Source of the DNA: an uncultured Paraburkholderia sp.
GTDB lineage: Bacteria > Pseudomonadota > Gammaproteobacteria > Burkholderiales > Burkholderiaceae
Assembly (NCBI GenBank): GCA_940747215.1
Contig: CALNWS010000007.1
Location: forward strand, 1 to 64,000
DNA: 64,000 bases
Direction: 5' to 3'
In this document: in pieces, positions 30,051-38,871 of the stretch
How the letters are laid out: every line of letters begins with the position of its first letter
Numbering within the stretch: the first letter of the stretch is position 1
The notes under the pieces: generated by a model
Databases searched by the model: none
Told to the model about the DNA's origin: nothing
The model's input: the letters and a program-made list of their open reading frames with translations, nothing else
Program-made: the position numbers and the translations under genes

Positions 30051-31031
30051 ATGACCCAGCCAGCCCTTTCGCATGACGCCGCTCCCAACTTTCACTCCGC
30101 CTTCGCCGCCGACGTCCGCGCCGGCCTGACGCACACGCCGCAAAAGGAACTGCCGTCGAAGTATCTGTATGACGAAGTCGGCTCCGCGCTCTTCGAGGTG
30201 ATCACCGTTCTGCCCGAATACGGCGTGACGCGTGCCGAAGAACATCTGCTCGCGAAGCACGCCACGGATATCGTCGAACATTTTCCGCACGACTTGACCG
30301 TTGCCGAGCTCGGTAGTGGCAGCGGCCGCAAGACGCGGCGCATTCTCGAGGCGCTTTGTAAAAAGCGCCCCACTTCTTACTGCCCGATTGAAATTTCGCG
30401 CAGCGCATTGCAGTTGTGCCGCCGCGAACTCGGCGACATCGAACGCATTTCGATTGTCGGTTATGGACGCGACTATCTCGCGGGCCTCGCCGAAGTCAGC
30501 AAGAAACGCGAGGCGAACGACCGCTTACTCGTGCTCTTTCTCGGCAGCACGATCGGTAATTTCTGCAGACTCGCGGCCACGCGTTTTCTGCGCGACATCC
30601 GCAACATGCTCAAACCCGGCGATGCGTTGTTGCTCGGCACGGACCTCATCAAGCCCACGCCGACGCTGATCGCTGCGTACGACGATTCGGTCGGCGTGAC
30701 CGCGTCGTTCAACCTGAATCTGCTGGCACGCATCAATCGCGAGCTGGACGGCGATTTTCCGCTCGATGCATTCGAACACGTGGCGCGCTTCAATCCGGAC
30801 GCGCACAGCGTGGAGATGCATCTGCGTGCGAAGCGTGACGTCATGGCGCACGTCGGTGCGGCGAAACTCACGGTCATGATGAAGGCGGGCGAAACGATCT
30901 GGACCGAGAGCAGCCACAAATATCGCGCCGAGGAAATGGCCGCGATCGCGCACGATGCCAGCTTCGAATGCAGTCATCAATGGATCGAGGACAAGTGGGG
31001 CTTTGCCGAAAGCCTGTTGGTCGCGCGCTAG
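30051..31031 (+). CDS. egtD: L-histidine N-alpha-methyltransferase (ergothioneine biosynthesis)
   Basis: ATG 30051 has TGGAGA seven bases upstream; the 326-aa product is intact. EgtD trimethylates histidine with three SAM to hercynine, the first step to ergothioneine. Visible features are KYLYDEVGSALFEVITVLPE YG at the N-terminus, the SAM site VAELGSGSGRKTR, YCPIEISRSALQL, FLGSTIGNF (the conserved GSTIGN loop), and C-terminal MMKAGETIWTESSHKYRAEE M, in which the E-x-S-x-K residues bind histidine. No egtB or egtC is seen next to it, so the sulfur-insertion step would have to be elsewhere or lost. Confidence 0.93.
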   Translation: MTQPALSHDAAPNFHSAFAADVRAGLTHTPQKELPSKYLYDEVGSALFEVITVLPEYGVTRAEEHLLAKHATDIVEHFPHDLTVAELGSGSGRKTRRILEALCKKRPTSYCPIEISRSALQLCRRELGDIERISIVGYGRDYLAGLAEVSKKREANDRLLVLFLGSTIGNFCRLAATRFLRDIRNMLKPGDALLLGTDLIKPTPTLIAAYDDSVGVTASFNLNLLARINRELDGDFPLDAFEHVARFNPDAHSVEMHLRAKRDVMAHVGAAKLTVMMKAGETIWTESSHKYRAEEMAAIAHDASFECSHQWIEDKWGFAESLLVAR

Positions 31032-31109
31032 CCGCAAGGCAAACACACGCGCCGCATCGGGCACGCGTAGTGTTCGCCCGCTGAGCCACTCAGTGCTAAC
31101 CCGTGCCGC

Positions 31110-31403
31110 TCAATGCTGCTCGAAACGTTCATAACGCTTTTCGGTGGCACGCTCTTCGCCGGTCACATCGGTTACGCGCGCGGCGGGCGGCCCGTGACGC
31201 AGCCACGACAGCATCCGGTCGACCTGATTGGCCGCGCCTTGCAGCACGGCTTCGACGGAACCGTCGTCGAGATTCGCCACCCAACCTCTGATACCGAGCG
31301 CATGCGCCTGCCGCACAGTGGCGTGCCGGAAGCCGACACCTTGCACGGTACCGCGCACACGCACGTAATACGTTTCGATCCGCTCATCCAGATCCGGGGA
31401 CAT
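31110..31403 (-). CDS. acyP: Acylphosphatase
   Basis: 97-aa intact protein. TYYVRVRGTVQGVGFRHATV holds the acylphosphatase signature G-x-V-Q-G-V-x-[FY]-R with the catalytic Arg, and GWVANLDDGSVEAVLQG holds the catalytic Asn (here GWVANLDDGSVE). The enzyme hydrolyses acyl phosphates in the cytosol. It is convergent with egtD, and its upstream side faces hpnA. Confidence 0.92.
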   Translation of the reverse strand: MSPDLDERIETYYVRVRGTVQGVGFRHATVRQAHALGIRGWVANLDDGSVEAVLQGAANQVDRMLSWLRHGPPAARVTDVTGEERATEKRYERFEQH

Positions 31404-31544
31404 GCTCTTGCCTCCTACATCGTCAAATCAATGCCTTCAAAGGGGGCATTCTAGACGCCTCGCGCCGAGCCTGCTGGCTCGCGCTTGAGTTCGTGCACGT
31501 GCCACGTACAATCCGTCGACTGTCACGCAGGAATTGGAAACAGA

Positions 31545-32555
31545 ATGACCAAACAGAATCGCGATCTCGTGCTCGTCACCGGCGCCTCCGGTTTCGTGGG
31601 CTCGTCTGTCGCGCGCATCGCGCAGCAGAAGAGCTTCAAGGTGCGTGTGCTGGTGCGCGCCACCAGTCCGCGCAAGAACGTCGAGGCGCTCGATGCGGAG
31701 ATCGTCGTGGGCGACATGCGCGACGAAACGTCGATGCGCAACGCGCTGCGCGGCGTGCGCTATCTGTTCCACGTCGCCGCCGACTATCGCCTGTGGGCGC
31801 CCGATCCGGGCGAAATCGAGCGCTCGAATCTGGAAGGCACCGAGGCCACCATGCGCGCGGCGCTCAAGGAAGGCGTGGAACGCATCGTCTACACGAGCAG
31901 CGCGGCAACGCTGAAGGTCACGCACACCGGCCAGTCCGCCGACGAAACGTCGTCGCTGAAGGCGGAGCAGGCTATCGGCGTGTACAAGCGCAGCAAGGTG
32001 CTGGCCGAGCGCGCCGTCGAGCGCATGATCGCCGCGGACGGTTTGCCCGCGGTGATCGTGAATCCGTCCACGCCGATCGGTCCGCGCGACGTCAAGCCGA
32101 CACCGACCGGGCGCATCATCGTCGAGGCGGCGCTCAGCAAGATTCCGGCGTTCGTCGACACGGGCCTGAATCTCGTCCACGTCGACGACGTCGCGGCCGG
32201 TCACTTCCTCGCGCTCGAGCGCGGCAAGATCGGCGAGCGCTATATTCTCGGCGGCGAAAATCTGCCGCTTCAGCAGATGCTCGCCGACATCGCGGCACTC
32301 ACGGGCCGCAAAGCGCCCACGTTGAGCCTGCCGCGCTGGCCGCTCTATCCGCTTGCGATGGGCGCAGAGGCCGTCGCGAGAATCACGAAACGCGAACCGT
32401 TCGTGACCATCGACGGTTTGAAGATGTCGAAGAACAAGATGTACTTCACGTCGGCGAAGGCGAAACGCGAACTCGGTTATCGCGCGCGGCCGTATCGCGA
32501 AGGCCTGAGCGATGCGCTCGACTGGTTCCTTCAGGCGGGCTATCTGAAGGCTTGA
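31545..32555 (+). CDS. hpnA: Hopanoid-associated sugar epimerase HpnA
   Basis: 336 aa from ATG 31545. The NAD(P)-dependent extended SDR begins LVLVTGASGFVGSSVARIAQ (GxxGxxG), with FHVAADYRLWAPD, YTSSAATL, GVYKRSKVLAE (YxxxK) and VNPSTPIGPRDVKPTPTGRI, all strongly typical of HpnA. It is thought to modify the sugar of hopanoid head groups. It opens the hopanoid region of this window and shows no lesion. Confidence 0.93.
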   Translation: MTKQNRDLVLVTGASGFVGSSVARIAQQKSFKVRVLVRATSPRKNVEALDAEIVVGDMRDETSMRNALRGVRYLFHVAADYRLWAPDPGEIERSNLEGTEATMRAALKEGVERIVYTSSAATLKVTHTGQSADETSSLKAEQAIGVYKRSKVLAERAVERMIAADGLPAVIVNPSTPIGPRDVKPTPTGRIIVEAALSKIPAFVDTGLNLVHVDDVAAGHFLALERGKIGERYILGGENLPLQQMLADIAALTGRKAPTLSLPRWPLYPLAMGAEAVARITKREPFVTIDGLKMSKNKMYFTSAKAKRELGYRARPYREGLSDALDWFLQAGYLKA

Positions 32556-32628
32556 AGAAGACCCGAAGCAGGCCTGAAGAACCGCAGCCGCGCCGAAGCT
32601 TCAGCCCACGCTCGAAATCAACCGTCCC

Positions 32629-32922
32629 GTGCAGAACGAGATCACGATGACGATCGGTGGGCAGACCGTTGCGCTGCGCCCCGAACAGATCGGCAAGCTG
32701 ATCGAGGAACTGTCGAACGCGCGCGCGTCTATGACGCCGGAACCGCCACCGGGCATTCCGCCGGGCTGGCGTTTCGTGTCGACGAAAAATCCCGTCATGG
32801 CCGTGCAGAAGCAGTCGAACGGCGACCATCTGCTGGTCATGCGGCACACGGGTCACGGCTGGGTGCCGTTCTCGTTATCGCCCGACATGGTAATCCAGCT
32901 CTACATGATGCTCACCAAGTAA
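32629..32922 (+). CDS. Conserved-looking hypothetical protein, 97 aa
   Basis: GTG 32629 gives MQNEITMTIGGQTVALRPEQ IGKLIEELSNARASM, then PPPGIPPGWRFVSTKNPVMA and HTGHGWVPFSLSPDMVIQLY. It is soluble with no signal peptide, and the frame ends just before a strong terminator. It follows hpnA by 73 bp on the same strand. I do not recognise a family; its preservation amid decay suggests use. Confidence 0.7.
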   Translation: MQNEITMTIGGQTVALRPEQIGKLIEELSNARASMTPEPPPGIPPGWRFVSTKNPVMAVQKQSNGDHLLVMRHTGHGWVPFSLSPDMVIQLYMMLTK

Positions 32923-32926
32923 TGCA

Positions 32927-32955
32927 TGAAAAAACGGCGCCCGCGGGCGCCGTTT
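32927..32955. terminator. Bidirectional rho-independent terminator
   Basis: AAAAAACGGCGCC, then a short loop, then GGCGCCGTTTCTCTTT. The GC stem lies between the plus-strand hpnA unit and the minus-strand hpnB gene; A and T runs on both sides allow use in both directions. Confidence 0.85.
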
Positions 32956-32982
32956 CTCTTTACCACATCAGGAACCGGAGCT

Positions 32983-34090
32983 TCAACGCTCCTGCACCGG
33001 CGCCTGCACGCGTGACTTCCACTGGCCGCCCTTGCCGCGCCAGTAACGCACCGCCGACGCGAACGTCGCGCCCACATAGAACAGCGCCACGAGCGGCAGG
33101 AACGGCACCCACAACGGCGAGCGACGGTAGTAGCTCAGCATTGGCGCATACGCGAGCCATGCGGGCCAGCCTTGCGGACCGAGCACGAGCGCAGCCACCG
33201 GCGGCATCAGATAGATGATCGTCATGCCGGCCAGCGTGCCCGCGAGCAGCAGCGGCGAGTAATGCAACTGCGTGAACGCCGTGCGCGCAATCATGTTCCA
33301 AATCTCGCGCCAGCTATCGTACGGACGCAGCGAGACGCTGCGCGCCGCCACGTCGAGCCGGATCGGGACGCCCCGTGCCGCGATGCTTGATGCGCGCGGC
33401 GAGACTGCAATCGTCGATCAATTCGGCGCGAATCGATTCGATACCGCCCGCCTCTTCCAGCGCGCTGCGCCGCACGAGCATGCAGCTGCCCACCGCCGCC
33501 GTGCGATTACGCGGATTGTTGACCCACGAGAACGGATACAGCTTCGCGAAGAAGAACACGAACGCCGGGATCAGCGCCTTCTCCCAGAAAGAATCGCAGC
33601 GCAGCCGCACCATCAGCGAGACGAGATCGCGCTTTTCCGCTTCGGCACGCGCGACGAGTTGCGCGACGGCGTCGGCGGGATGGCCGATGTCGGCGTCGGT
33701 GAACAGAAGAAAGTCCGCGGGCAAGCCGAGCGTGTGAACCGCCTCGATACCTTGCGACTGTGCCCACACCTTGCCCAACCAGCCGGGCGGCAGCGGCTTC
33801 GCGCTCAACACGGTGAGACGGTCGTCGGGACACTGGAGTTGTAGCGCAGCGGCGCGGGCGGCGTCGGCCGTACCGTCGGTGCTGTGGTCGTCCACGACGA
33901 TCACGTGAAACTCGCCCGGATAGTCCTGCTGAAGCAGCGTAGTGACCGCCTGCGCGATCACGTCGACCTCGTTGCGGGCCGGCACGACAGCCGCCACCGC
34001 AGGCCATGCGCCACGCGGCGCGAGCGGCAGCCGGTATTGCGCCACCACGCCGGCCAGCTTGCCGAACAGCAGCGCGGATGCACGGGCGCG
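32983..34090 (-). pseudogene. hpnB: Hopanoid-associated glycosyltransferase HpnB, frameshifted
   Basis: GT2 enzyme: AAVVPARNEVDVIAQAVTTL, VIVVDDHSTDGTADAARAA, KPLPPGWLGKVWAQSQG, LLFTDADIGHPADAV (DxD) and RAELIDDCSLAARIKHRG. A one-base indel near 33372 then shifts frame. The correct C-terminus, GIPIRLDVAARSVSLRPYDS WREIWNM and further membrane helices to QAPVQER, is in another frame. The N-terminus is replaced at about 34090 by the start of hpnC. Its role in hopanoid glycosylation is lost. Confidence 0.82.
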
Positions 34091-34285
34091 GCGCGCGGCC
34101 ACGGCGTCGAGCCCCGCGCGAAAATCGGCGGAACGCGCGTGCCGTTCGGCCGCGCTCCAGTCGCCTTCGTCAGCAATGTCTCCAGCAGTGCGGACAACCT
34201 GATAGATAATGCCGATAGGCGCGCGCAGCGCCTTTGGCAGCAACACGCTCGCGACCGGAAAATTTTCGTGTTGATCGACGTCCAT
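34091..34285 (-). pseudogene. hpnC: Squalene synthase HpnC, N-terminal stub fused to hpnB
   Basis: The frame from 34285 reads MDVDQHENFPVASVLLPKAL RAPIGIIYQVVRTAGDIADE GDWSAAERHARSADF, the start of HpnC, where the family has ENFPVAS and an Asp-rich DDxxDE site (here AGDIADE, with the first Asp changed to Gly). At about 34090 it passes in frame into HpnB (ASALLFGKLAGVVAQYRLPL). More than three quarters of hpnC is deleted. HpnC converts presqualene diphosphate to hydroxysqualene, so the locus lacks that step. Confidence 0.82.
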
Positions 34286-34625
34286 CCAGCGAGCCTCGAA
34301 ACCAGTCTGTAATGCGGCGCCCCGTGCCGCAGGACCACGTAGTTTAAGGGTTCCGTTAAAGCGCTGCAGCCTGTAATCATTGCCGCATGCGCCATCTGCA
34401 CGGTACGGGCAGAATTACCACCGCCGCGCCGTCCATCCAGCCCCGGCGGGCGCGCCCAAAACAAAGCCGGGCTGATAGCGTTAGAATGCGCGTTTGGTTT
34501 TGCTGTACCGGCGAATTGCCGGGCTCAAGACGTCAGCTAATAATTAGATGGTCGCGGCGATAAGGTCATATTTACTGATTTACTGATCTTCTTCGAAGCC
34601 CGCGTCAGTCGGAGTTCGCCAACTT
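34286..34625. other. Intergenic, divergent hpnC/hpnB and ispH
   Basis: 340 bp with no recognisable gene. It contains an 8-bp tandem duplication (ATTTACTG twice, 34570-34585) about 40 bp upstream of ispH, which could alter spacing of its promoter or leader. Confidence 0.45.
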
Positions 34626-35574
34626 ATGCGAGTCATCCTTGCTCAATCCCGCGGCCTTTGTGCGGGTGTTGTTCGTGCAATCGAGATTGTCGATCGCGCG
34701 TTACAGCAACACGGGGTGCCCGTCCGTGTATGTACGCCATGAGATCGTTCACAATCGTCATGTGGTCGACAACCTGCGCCAGAAAGGCACGCGTTTCGTC
34801 GAAGAGCTCGACGAAGTGCCGCAAGGCGCCGTGGCGATTTTCAGCGCGCATGACTTCGCTCAAACCGTCGAGCGCGACGCTGAAGCGCGCGGTCTCGACG
34901 TACTCGATGCAACCTGCCCGCTCGTCACGAAAGCGCATGTGCAAGGGCGTCAATATGTTGGCGCGGGCCGCACGCTGATCCTGATCGGCCACGTCGGCCA
35001 CCCGGAAGTGGAAGGCACGATCGGGCAGATCCCGGGCAAGGTTTTGCTCGTGCAAAGCGAAGCCGAAGTTGCGCATCTCGATCTGCCGGTCGACACGCCG
35101 CTCGCGTATGTTACGCAAACCACGTTGTCGGTAGATGACACGCACGGCATTATCGACGCGCTGCTGCGCCGCTCCACCGACATCGTCGGTCCGGATACGC
35201 GCAACATCTGTTATGCCACGCATAACCGCTAGGCCACCGTGCGCGAATTGAGCAGGGACGTCGACGTGCTGCTGGTGGTGGGCGCAACCAACAGCTCGAA
35301 CTCGAACCGGCTGCGCGAGATCGGCAGCGAGAGCGGCGTGGCGAGCTATCTCGTCGCCGACGGTTCGTAAGTGAAACCGGAGTGGTTTGCGAATGTGCAA
35401 ACCGTCGGCATCACGGCCAGTGCATCCGCGCTGGAAGAAATGGTGAAGAACGTAATCGACGCGCTGAGCGCATTGGGGCCTGTCGAGGTCACGACGATGG
35501 CGGGCCGTGAAGAAAAGGTCGAATTCAAGTTGCCGTCGAAACTGATGCAACCACTTGCTGCACGCGAAGTTTAA
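34626..35574 (+). pseudogene. ispH: 4-hydroxy-3-methylbut-2-enyl diphosphate reductase (hopanoid-linked copy), broken
   Basis: ATG 34626: [26 protein letters not shown] is the IspH start with its first Fe-S Cys. A 4-bp tandem duplication (CCGT, 34720-34727) then shifts frame before [32 protein letters not shown] (second Cys) and [14 protein letters not shown] follow. TAG replaces Gln after YATHNR at 35231, and TAA lies at 35368 in ADGS-VKPEW. The late GITAGASAP motif reads GITASASAL, so even substitutions hit conserved residues. IspH is essential for isoprenoids; Burkholderia usually has a second copy, which must supply the cell. Confidence 0.9.
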
Positions 35575-35584
35575 GGAGGACGTC

Positions 35585-36733
35585 TTGTCTATTCCGCTGC
35601 TACAGAAAGTCCGGGTCGGCGCATACATCATGCGTCAGCACCTCTCCGGTAACAAACGCTACCCGCTCGCACTGATGCTGGAGCCGCTGTTCCGCTGCAA
35701 TCTCGCATGCAATGGCTGTGGCAAGATCGACTATCCGGGCCCTATCCTGAATCAGCGTCTGTCGCTGGAAGAATGTCTCGGCGCCGTCGACGAATGCAAC
35801 GCACCGGTGGTGTCGATTGCAGGCGGCGAGCCGCTGCTGCACAAGGAAATGCCGCAGATCGTGAAGGGCATCATCACGCGCAAGAAGTTCGTGTACCTGT
35901 GCACGAACGCGCTGCTGATGGAAAAGAAGATGGACGATTACGAGCCGAATCCGTACTTCGTCTGGTCGGTTCACCTCGACGGCGATCAGGAAGCGCACGA
36001 TCACTCGGTCTCACAGGAAGGCGTGTACGTGAAGGCCATCGCCGCGATCAAGGAAGCGAAGTGCCGAGGTTTCCACGTGAACATCAACTGCACGCTGTTC
36101 AACGACGCCGTGCCGGAACGCGTCGCGAAGTTCTTCGACTCAGTTCGCGAAATGGGCGTGGGCGGCATCACCGTTTCGCCGGGCTACGCTTACGAGCGCG
36201 CGCCGGATCAGCAGCACTTCCTGAACCGCGACAAGACCAGGCATCTGTTCCGCGAAATCTTCAAGCGCGGCAACGGCGGCAAGAATTGGTCGTTCAGCCA
36301 GTCGGCGATGTTCCTCGACTTCCTGGCCGGCAATCAGACGTACGAATGCACGCCGTGGGGCAATCCGGCGCGCACGGTGTTCGGCTGGCAGAAGCCGTGC
36401 TATCTGGTCGGCGAAGGTTATGTGAAGACCTTCAAGGAACTGATGGAAACCACCGACTGGGACAAGTACGGCACCGGCAACTACGAGAAGTGTGCGGACT
36501 GCATGGTCCATTGCGGCTTCGAAGCCACGGCTGTGATGGACACGGTTTCGCATCCGCTGAAGGCGCTGAAGGTCAGCCTGCGTGGCCCGAAAACGGAAGG
36601 CGCGTTCACGAAGGACATTCCTTTGGACAAGCAGCGTCCGGCCGAATACGTGTTCTCGCGTCACGTCGAGATCAAGCTCGAAGAGATCAAGGTGAGCGGC
36701 AAGGGCAAGAAGGTGCAAACCGCTTCGGCTTGA
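35585..36733 (+). CDS. hpnH: Adenosyl-hopene transferase HpnH (radical SAM)
   Basis: The start is TTG 35585, chosen because TAAGGAGGA (overlapping the ispH stop) lies just upstream and the product then begins SIPLLQKVRVGAYIMRQHLS as in the family. CNLACNGCGK is the CxxxCxxC radical-SAM cluster site, followed by VSIAGGEPLLH and a C-terminal Cys-rich segment (YEKCADCMVHCGFEATA). HpnH adds the 5'-deoxyadenosyl group to diploptene, making adenosylhopane for C35 hopanoids. 382 aa, intact. It once formed an operon with ispH, which is now broken, so upstream transcripts still run into it. Confidence 0.95.
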   Translation: MSIPLLQKVRVGAYIMRQHLSGNKRYPLALMLEPLFRCNLACNGCGKIDYPGPILNQRLSLEECLGAVDECNAPVVSIAGGEPLLHKEMPQIVKGIITRKKFVYLCTNALLMEKKMDDYEPNPYFVWSVHLDGDQEAHDHSVSQEGVYVKAIAAIKEAKCRGFHVNINCTLFNDAVPERVAKFFDSVREMGVGGITVSPGYAYERAPDQQHFLNRDKTRHLFREIFKRGNGGKNWSFSQSAMFLDFLAGNQTYECTPWGNPARTVFGWQKPCYLVGEGYVKTFKELMETTDWDKYGTGNYEKCADCMVHCGFEATAVMDTVSHPLKALKVSLRGPKTEGAFTKDIPLDKQRPAEYVFSRHVEIKLEEIKVSGKGKKVQTASA

Positions 36734-36783
36734 GCTCGATCGCCGACTTATCGCTGATTCATCGGCGATAGGAAAAGCGGCAA

Positions 36784-36820
36784 TAAAAAAGCGCGGCCCG
36801 TCAGAGCCGCGCTTTTTTTC
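36784..36820. terminator. Bidirectional rho-independent terminator after hpnH
   Basis: AAAAAAGCGCGGC, loop CCGTCAGA, GCCGCGCTTTTTTT. A 7-bp GC stem flanked by A and T runs between convergent hpnH and the hpnM-like gene. Confidence 0.92.
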
Positions 36821-36871
36821 GCCTGCACGGAATGAATGTGCAGGCTCGTTTCGTGAAACGCTACGCCGTCA

Positions 36872-37450
36872 TCAGCCCGCGCTGCGCGCGTTGTACGCCG
36901 TCAGGAACTTGATGAGTCCATCCACGCCGCCCTTCGAAAGCTGGTCGGCGAACTGCGTCTGATACACCTGAATCAGCCACGCGCCCATCATGTGGATGTC
37001 GTACACCTTCCAGCCCGACGGACCTTTCGTGAGACGGTAGTCGATCGCGTTGTCGCCGCCCTTGCTGAGCACATGCGACTGCATGACAATGTTTTTCGCG
37101 TCCGCCGGCACGCTGACCGGTGCGAACTTGAAGTTGACGTCCTGATCGCGCAACTGCGAGAGCGACGCAGCGTAGGTACGCGCGAGCAGCAGCGTGAACT
37201 GCTCGTAGAGTTGTTTCTGCTGCTCGGGGGTTGCGGTGCTCCACGCTTTACCCACGACGGCAATGCGCGTGGTGCGCTGGAAATCCTTGGCCGGCAGGAA
37301 ACGCGTTTCCACCAGTTGCGTGATCTTCGCCATGTCGCCGCCGCGCGCCTGCGGGTCGGCCTTCATTGCGGACACAGTGCCTTCCACGGCACTTTTGACG
37401 ACAGCGTCGGGCGCGGTTTGCGCATAAGCCGCCGTGGACACCACGGCCGC
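36872..37450 (-). CDS. hpnM: MlaC/HpnM-family periplasmic phospholipid-binding protein, start unclear
   Basis: The mature domain is complete and open: APDAVVKSAVEGTVSAMKAD, FLPAKDFQRTTRIAVVGKAW, ATPEQQKQLYEQFTLLLART YAASLSQ and YRLTKGPSGWKVYDIHMMGA WLIQVYQTQF, typical of the MlaC/Ttg2D fold. A signal-like stretch precedes it (YLSAFLAAAVVSTAAYAQ), but no ATG lies in frame above; only GTG codons at about 37444-37450 are available, which shorten the signal peptide. The original start may have been mutated. In hopanoid loci HpnM works with the HpnN transporter, which is only a fragment next door. Confidence 0.7.
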   Translation of the reverse strand, partial: AAVVSTAAYAQTAPDAVVKSAVEGTVSAMKADPQARGGDMAKITQLVETRFLPAKDFQRTTRIAVVGKAWSTATPEQQKQLYEQFTLLLARTYAASLSQLRDQDVNFKFAPVSVPADAKNIVMQSHVLSKGGDNAIDYRLTKGPSGWKVYDIHMMGAWLIQVYQTQFADQLSKGGVDGLIKFLTAYNARSAG

Positions 37451-37529
37451 AGCCAGAAAAGCCGACAGATAACTACTTGCCCAGAACCTAAAAAAGTAAG
37501 CGCCAGCGGATGTGCAAGAGCGCGGCGGG

Positions 37530-37827
37530 AACAGGGGAGATCCAATAACCGAGATTGCGTTCCTGCAAGCCGCCGTCTACGCGCTGGTGTCGATCGCGAT
37601 TCTGCTGTGGATTGCGTTGCGACGTCCCGGCGACGAGCGCGCCTGCTGCGGACGACGCGGCGGAAGCGCCGAACACGGCTTCGGGAAGCGGCAGTGCGGT
37701 GCCTGCCGGCGGAAATGCCGCTCCGGCGGGAGCGCCGGCCGGTGCGCCTAGGGCGTTGTCGAATTATTCGGATCCGGGAGATGCGCCGGCGAGTGGGGCG
37801 ACGGGAACTGCGCCCGTCAGACAGTAA
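37530..37827 (+). pseudogene. HpnN fragment joined to an Ala/Pro-rich C-terminus
   Basis: EIAFLQAAVYALVSIAILLW IALRRPGD matches a membrane helix region of the hopanoid RND transporter HpnN. At about 37640 the sequence changes frame and character into PATSAPAADDAAEAPNTASG SGSAV and an Ala-Gly-Pro-rich tail ending TAPVRQ, like the C-terminus of VacJ/MlaA-type lipoproteins. Most of hpnN and of the second gene must be deleted. I infer the parents from short stretches, so the assignment is moderate. Confidence 0.5.
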
Positions 37828-37841
37828 CAGTAGCAGTCACA

Positions 37842-37878
37842 AAAAAGGCCGGACGCATAATGCGCCCAGCCTTTTTAC
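37842..37878. terminator. Degenerate terminator-like hairpin
   Basis: AAAAAAGGCCGGACGCA, short loop, TGCGCCCAGCCTTTTT. The outer AAAGGC/GCCTTT pairs hold, but the inner stem has mismatches, consistent with a decayed terminator after the hpnN/vacJ remnant. Confidence 0.55.
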
Positions 37879-38057
37879 TACCTGTGCGAAGTTTCCTTGT
37901 CCGATATCAACAAAGAGCAATCCGCTTTCTGATTTCTCACATTAATCGATTACGCGACACAGCTCATAATGCTTGCGCATTAAAAAAAATGCGCACCGCC
38001 TCAAGTTTTCAATGAGGCGTGCCGATAACAAGCGAGAAAACGACGCGGGGTTCGTCT

Positions 38058-38388
38058 TGATCAAAAATAAAATCGTTCTGGCATCGACACTTATTGCGTT
38101 GATGTTATCCGCCTGTGCGCCAGCAATTAAAGTTCAAAGTGCACAACTGTCGCCGATCAACGCGACGCAGCAACGCGCTCGCGTCGTCAAAGCCTTGTCC
38201 GTGCGGCTTTCGATGGATTACTCCCGTGAAATCAAGGACGGCTCGGTCTGGCGCGCTGTTGTCAAGTACACGAGGCCTATCTCGTTGTTAAAGAAAGCAC
38301 ATTGGTCGGATTCTTCCTGCCCGGCGAGTCCAATTTCTCCCCTTTAGACCCCGCTCAATCTATAACAATCGAGAAAATAAATGGCTAA
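38058..38388 (+). pseudogene. Small lipoprotein, internal deletion
   Basis: From TTG 38058 the frame reads MIKNKIVLASTLIALMLSAC APAIKVQ, a lipoprotein signal with lipobox LSAC, then VVKALSVRLSMDYSREIKDG SVWRAV. A deletion with frameshift follows, and the expected ending VHEAYLVVKESTLVGFFLPG ESNFSPLDPAQS continues in another frame to 38388. Unknown family; the next gene is another small lipoprotein, so the two may have formed a unit. Confidence 0.6.
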
Positions 38389-38828
38389 TCCATTCAAGGC
38401 TTTGCTTGTGGGCGAGTTCGTCGCGCTGGTTGCATCCGGTTGCGCAAGCTAAGGAAGTTGCTTCGTCCATTTCGACGCTGAAAGAAGCGCAAGGCCGAAT
38501 CTATTTCTACCGTTCTAAATCGATGTTCGGCGCAGCGCTTCAACCCTGCGTGAATCTGAACGGGACGGCGGTCGGGAAATCGCAGCCGGGCGGCTTTTTC
38601 TATGTTGACGAACCCGCAGGCCAGTACGTCGTGTCCACCGCGACCGAGACCGAGAAAACGGTGTCGTTCAAGCTGGATGCTGGCGAGACCAAATACATGA
38701 TAACCAGCGTGGGTTTTGGGCTGCTGGTCGACCGCGTGATTCCGACGCTGGAATCGCCGGATGAGGCAGCGAAAAGCCTCGAAGATCTGCACTACACCGG
38801 CGCGCCGGCCGTGGCTGCCGCGAATTAA
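38381..38828 (+). pseudogene. DUF2846-type lipoprotein, frameshift after the signal peptide
   Basis: ATG 38381 gives MANPFKALLVGEFVALVASG CAS with a lipobox-like ASGC and then stops. A small indel shifts to the frame AKEVASSISTLKEAQGRIYF YRSKSMFGAALQPCVNLNGT, which contains the DUF2846 pattern GRIYFYR...NG, followed by GGFFYVDEPAGQYVVSTATE and the end LHYTGAPAVAAAN. Apart from this lesion the domain is complete. DUF2846 proteins are envelope lipoproteins of unknown function. Confidence 0.72.
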
Positions 38829-38871
38829 GCGTGCCATAAGGCTTCGACGCGCACAGCGCCGAAGCCTCTCC

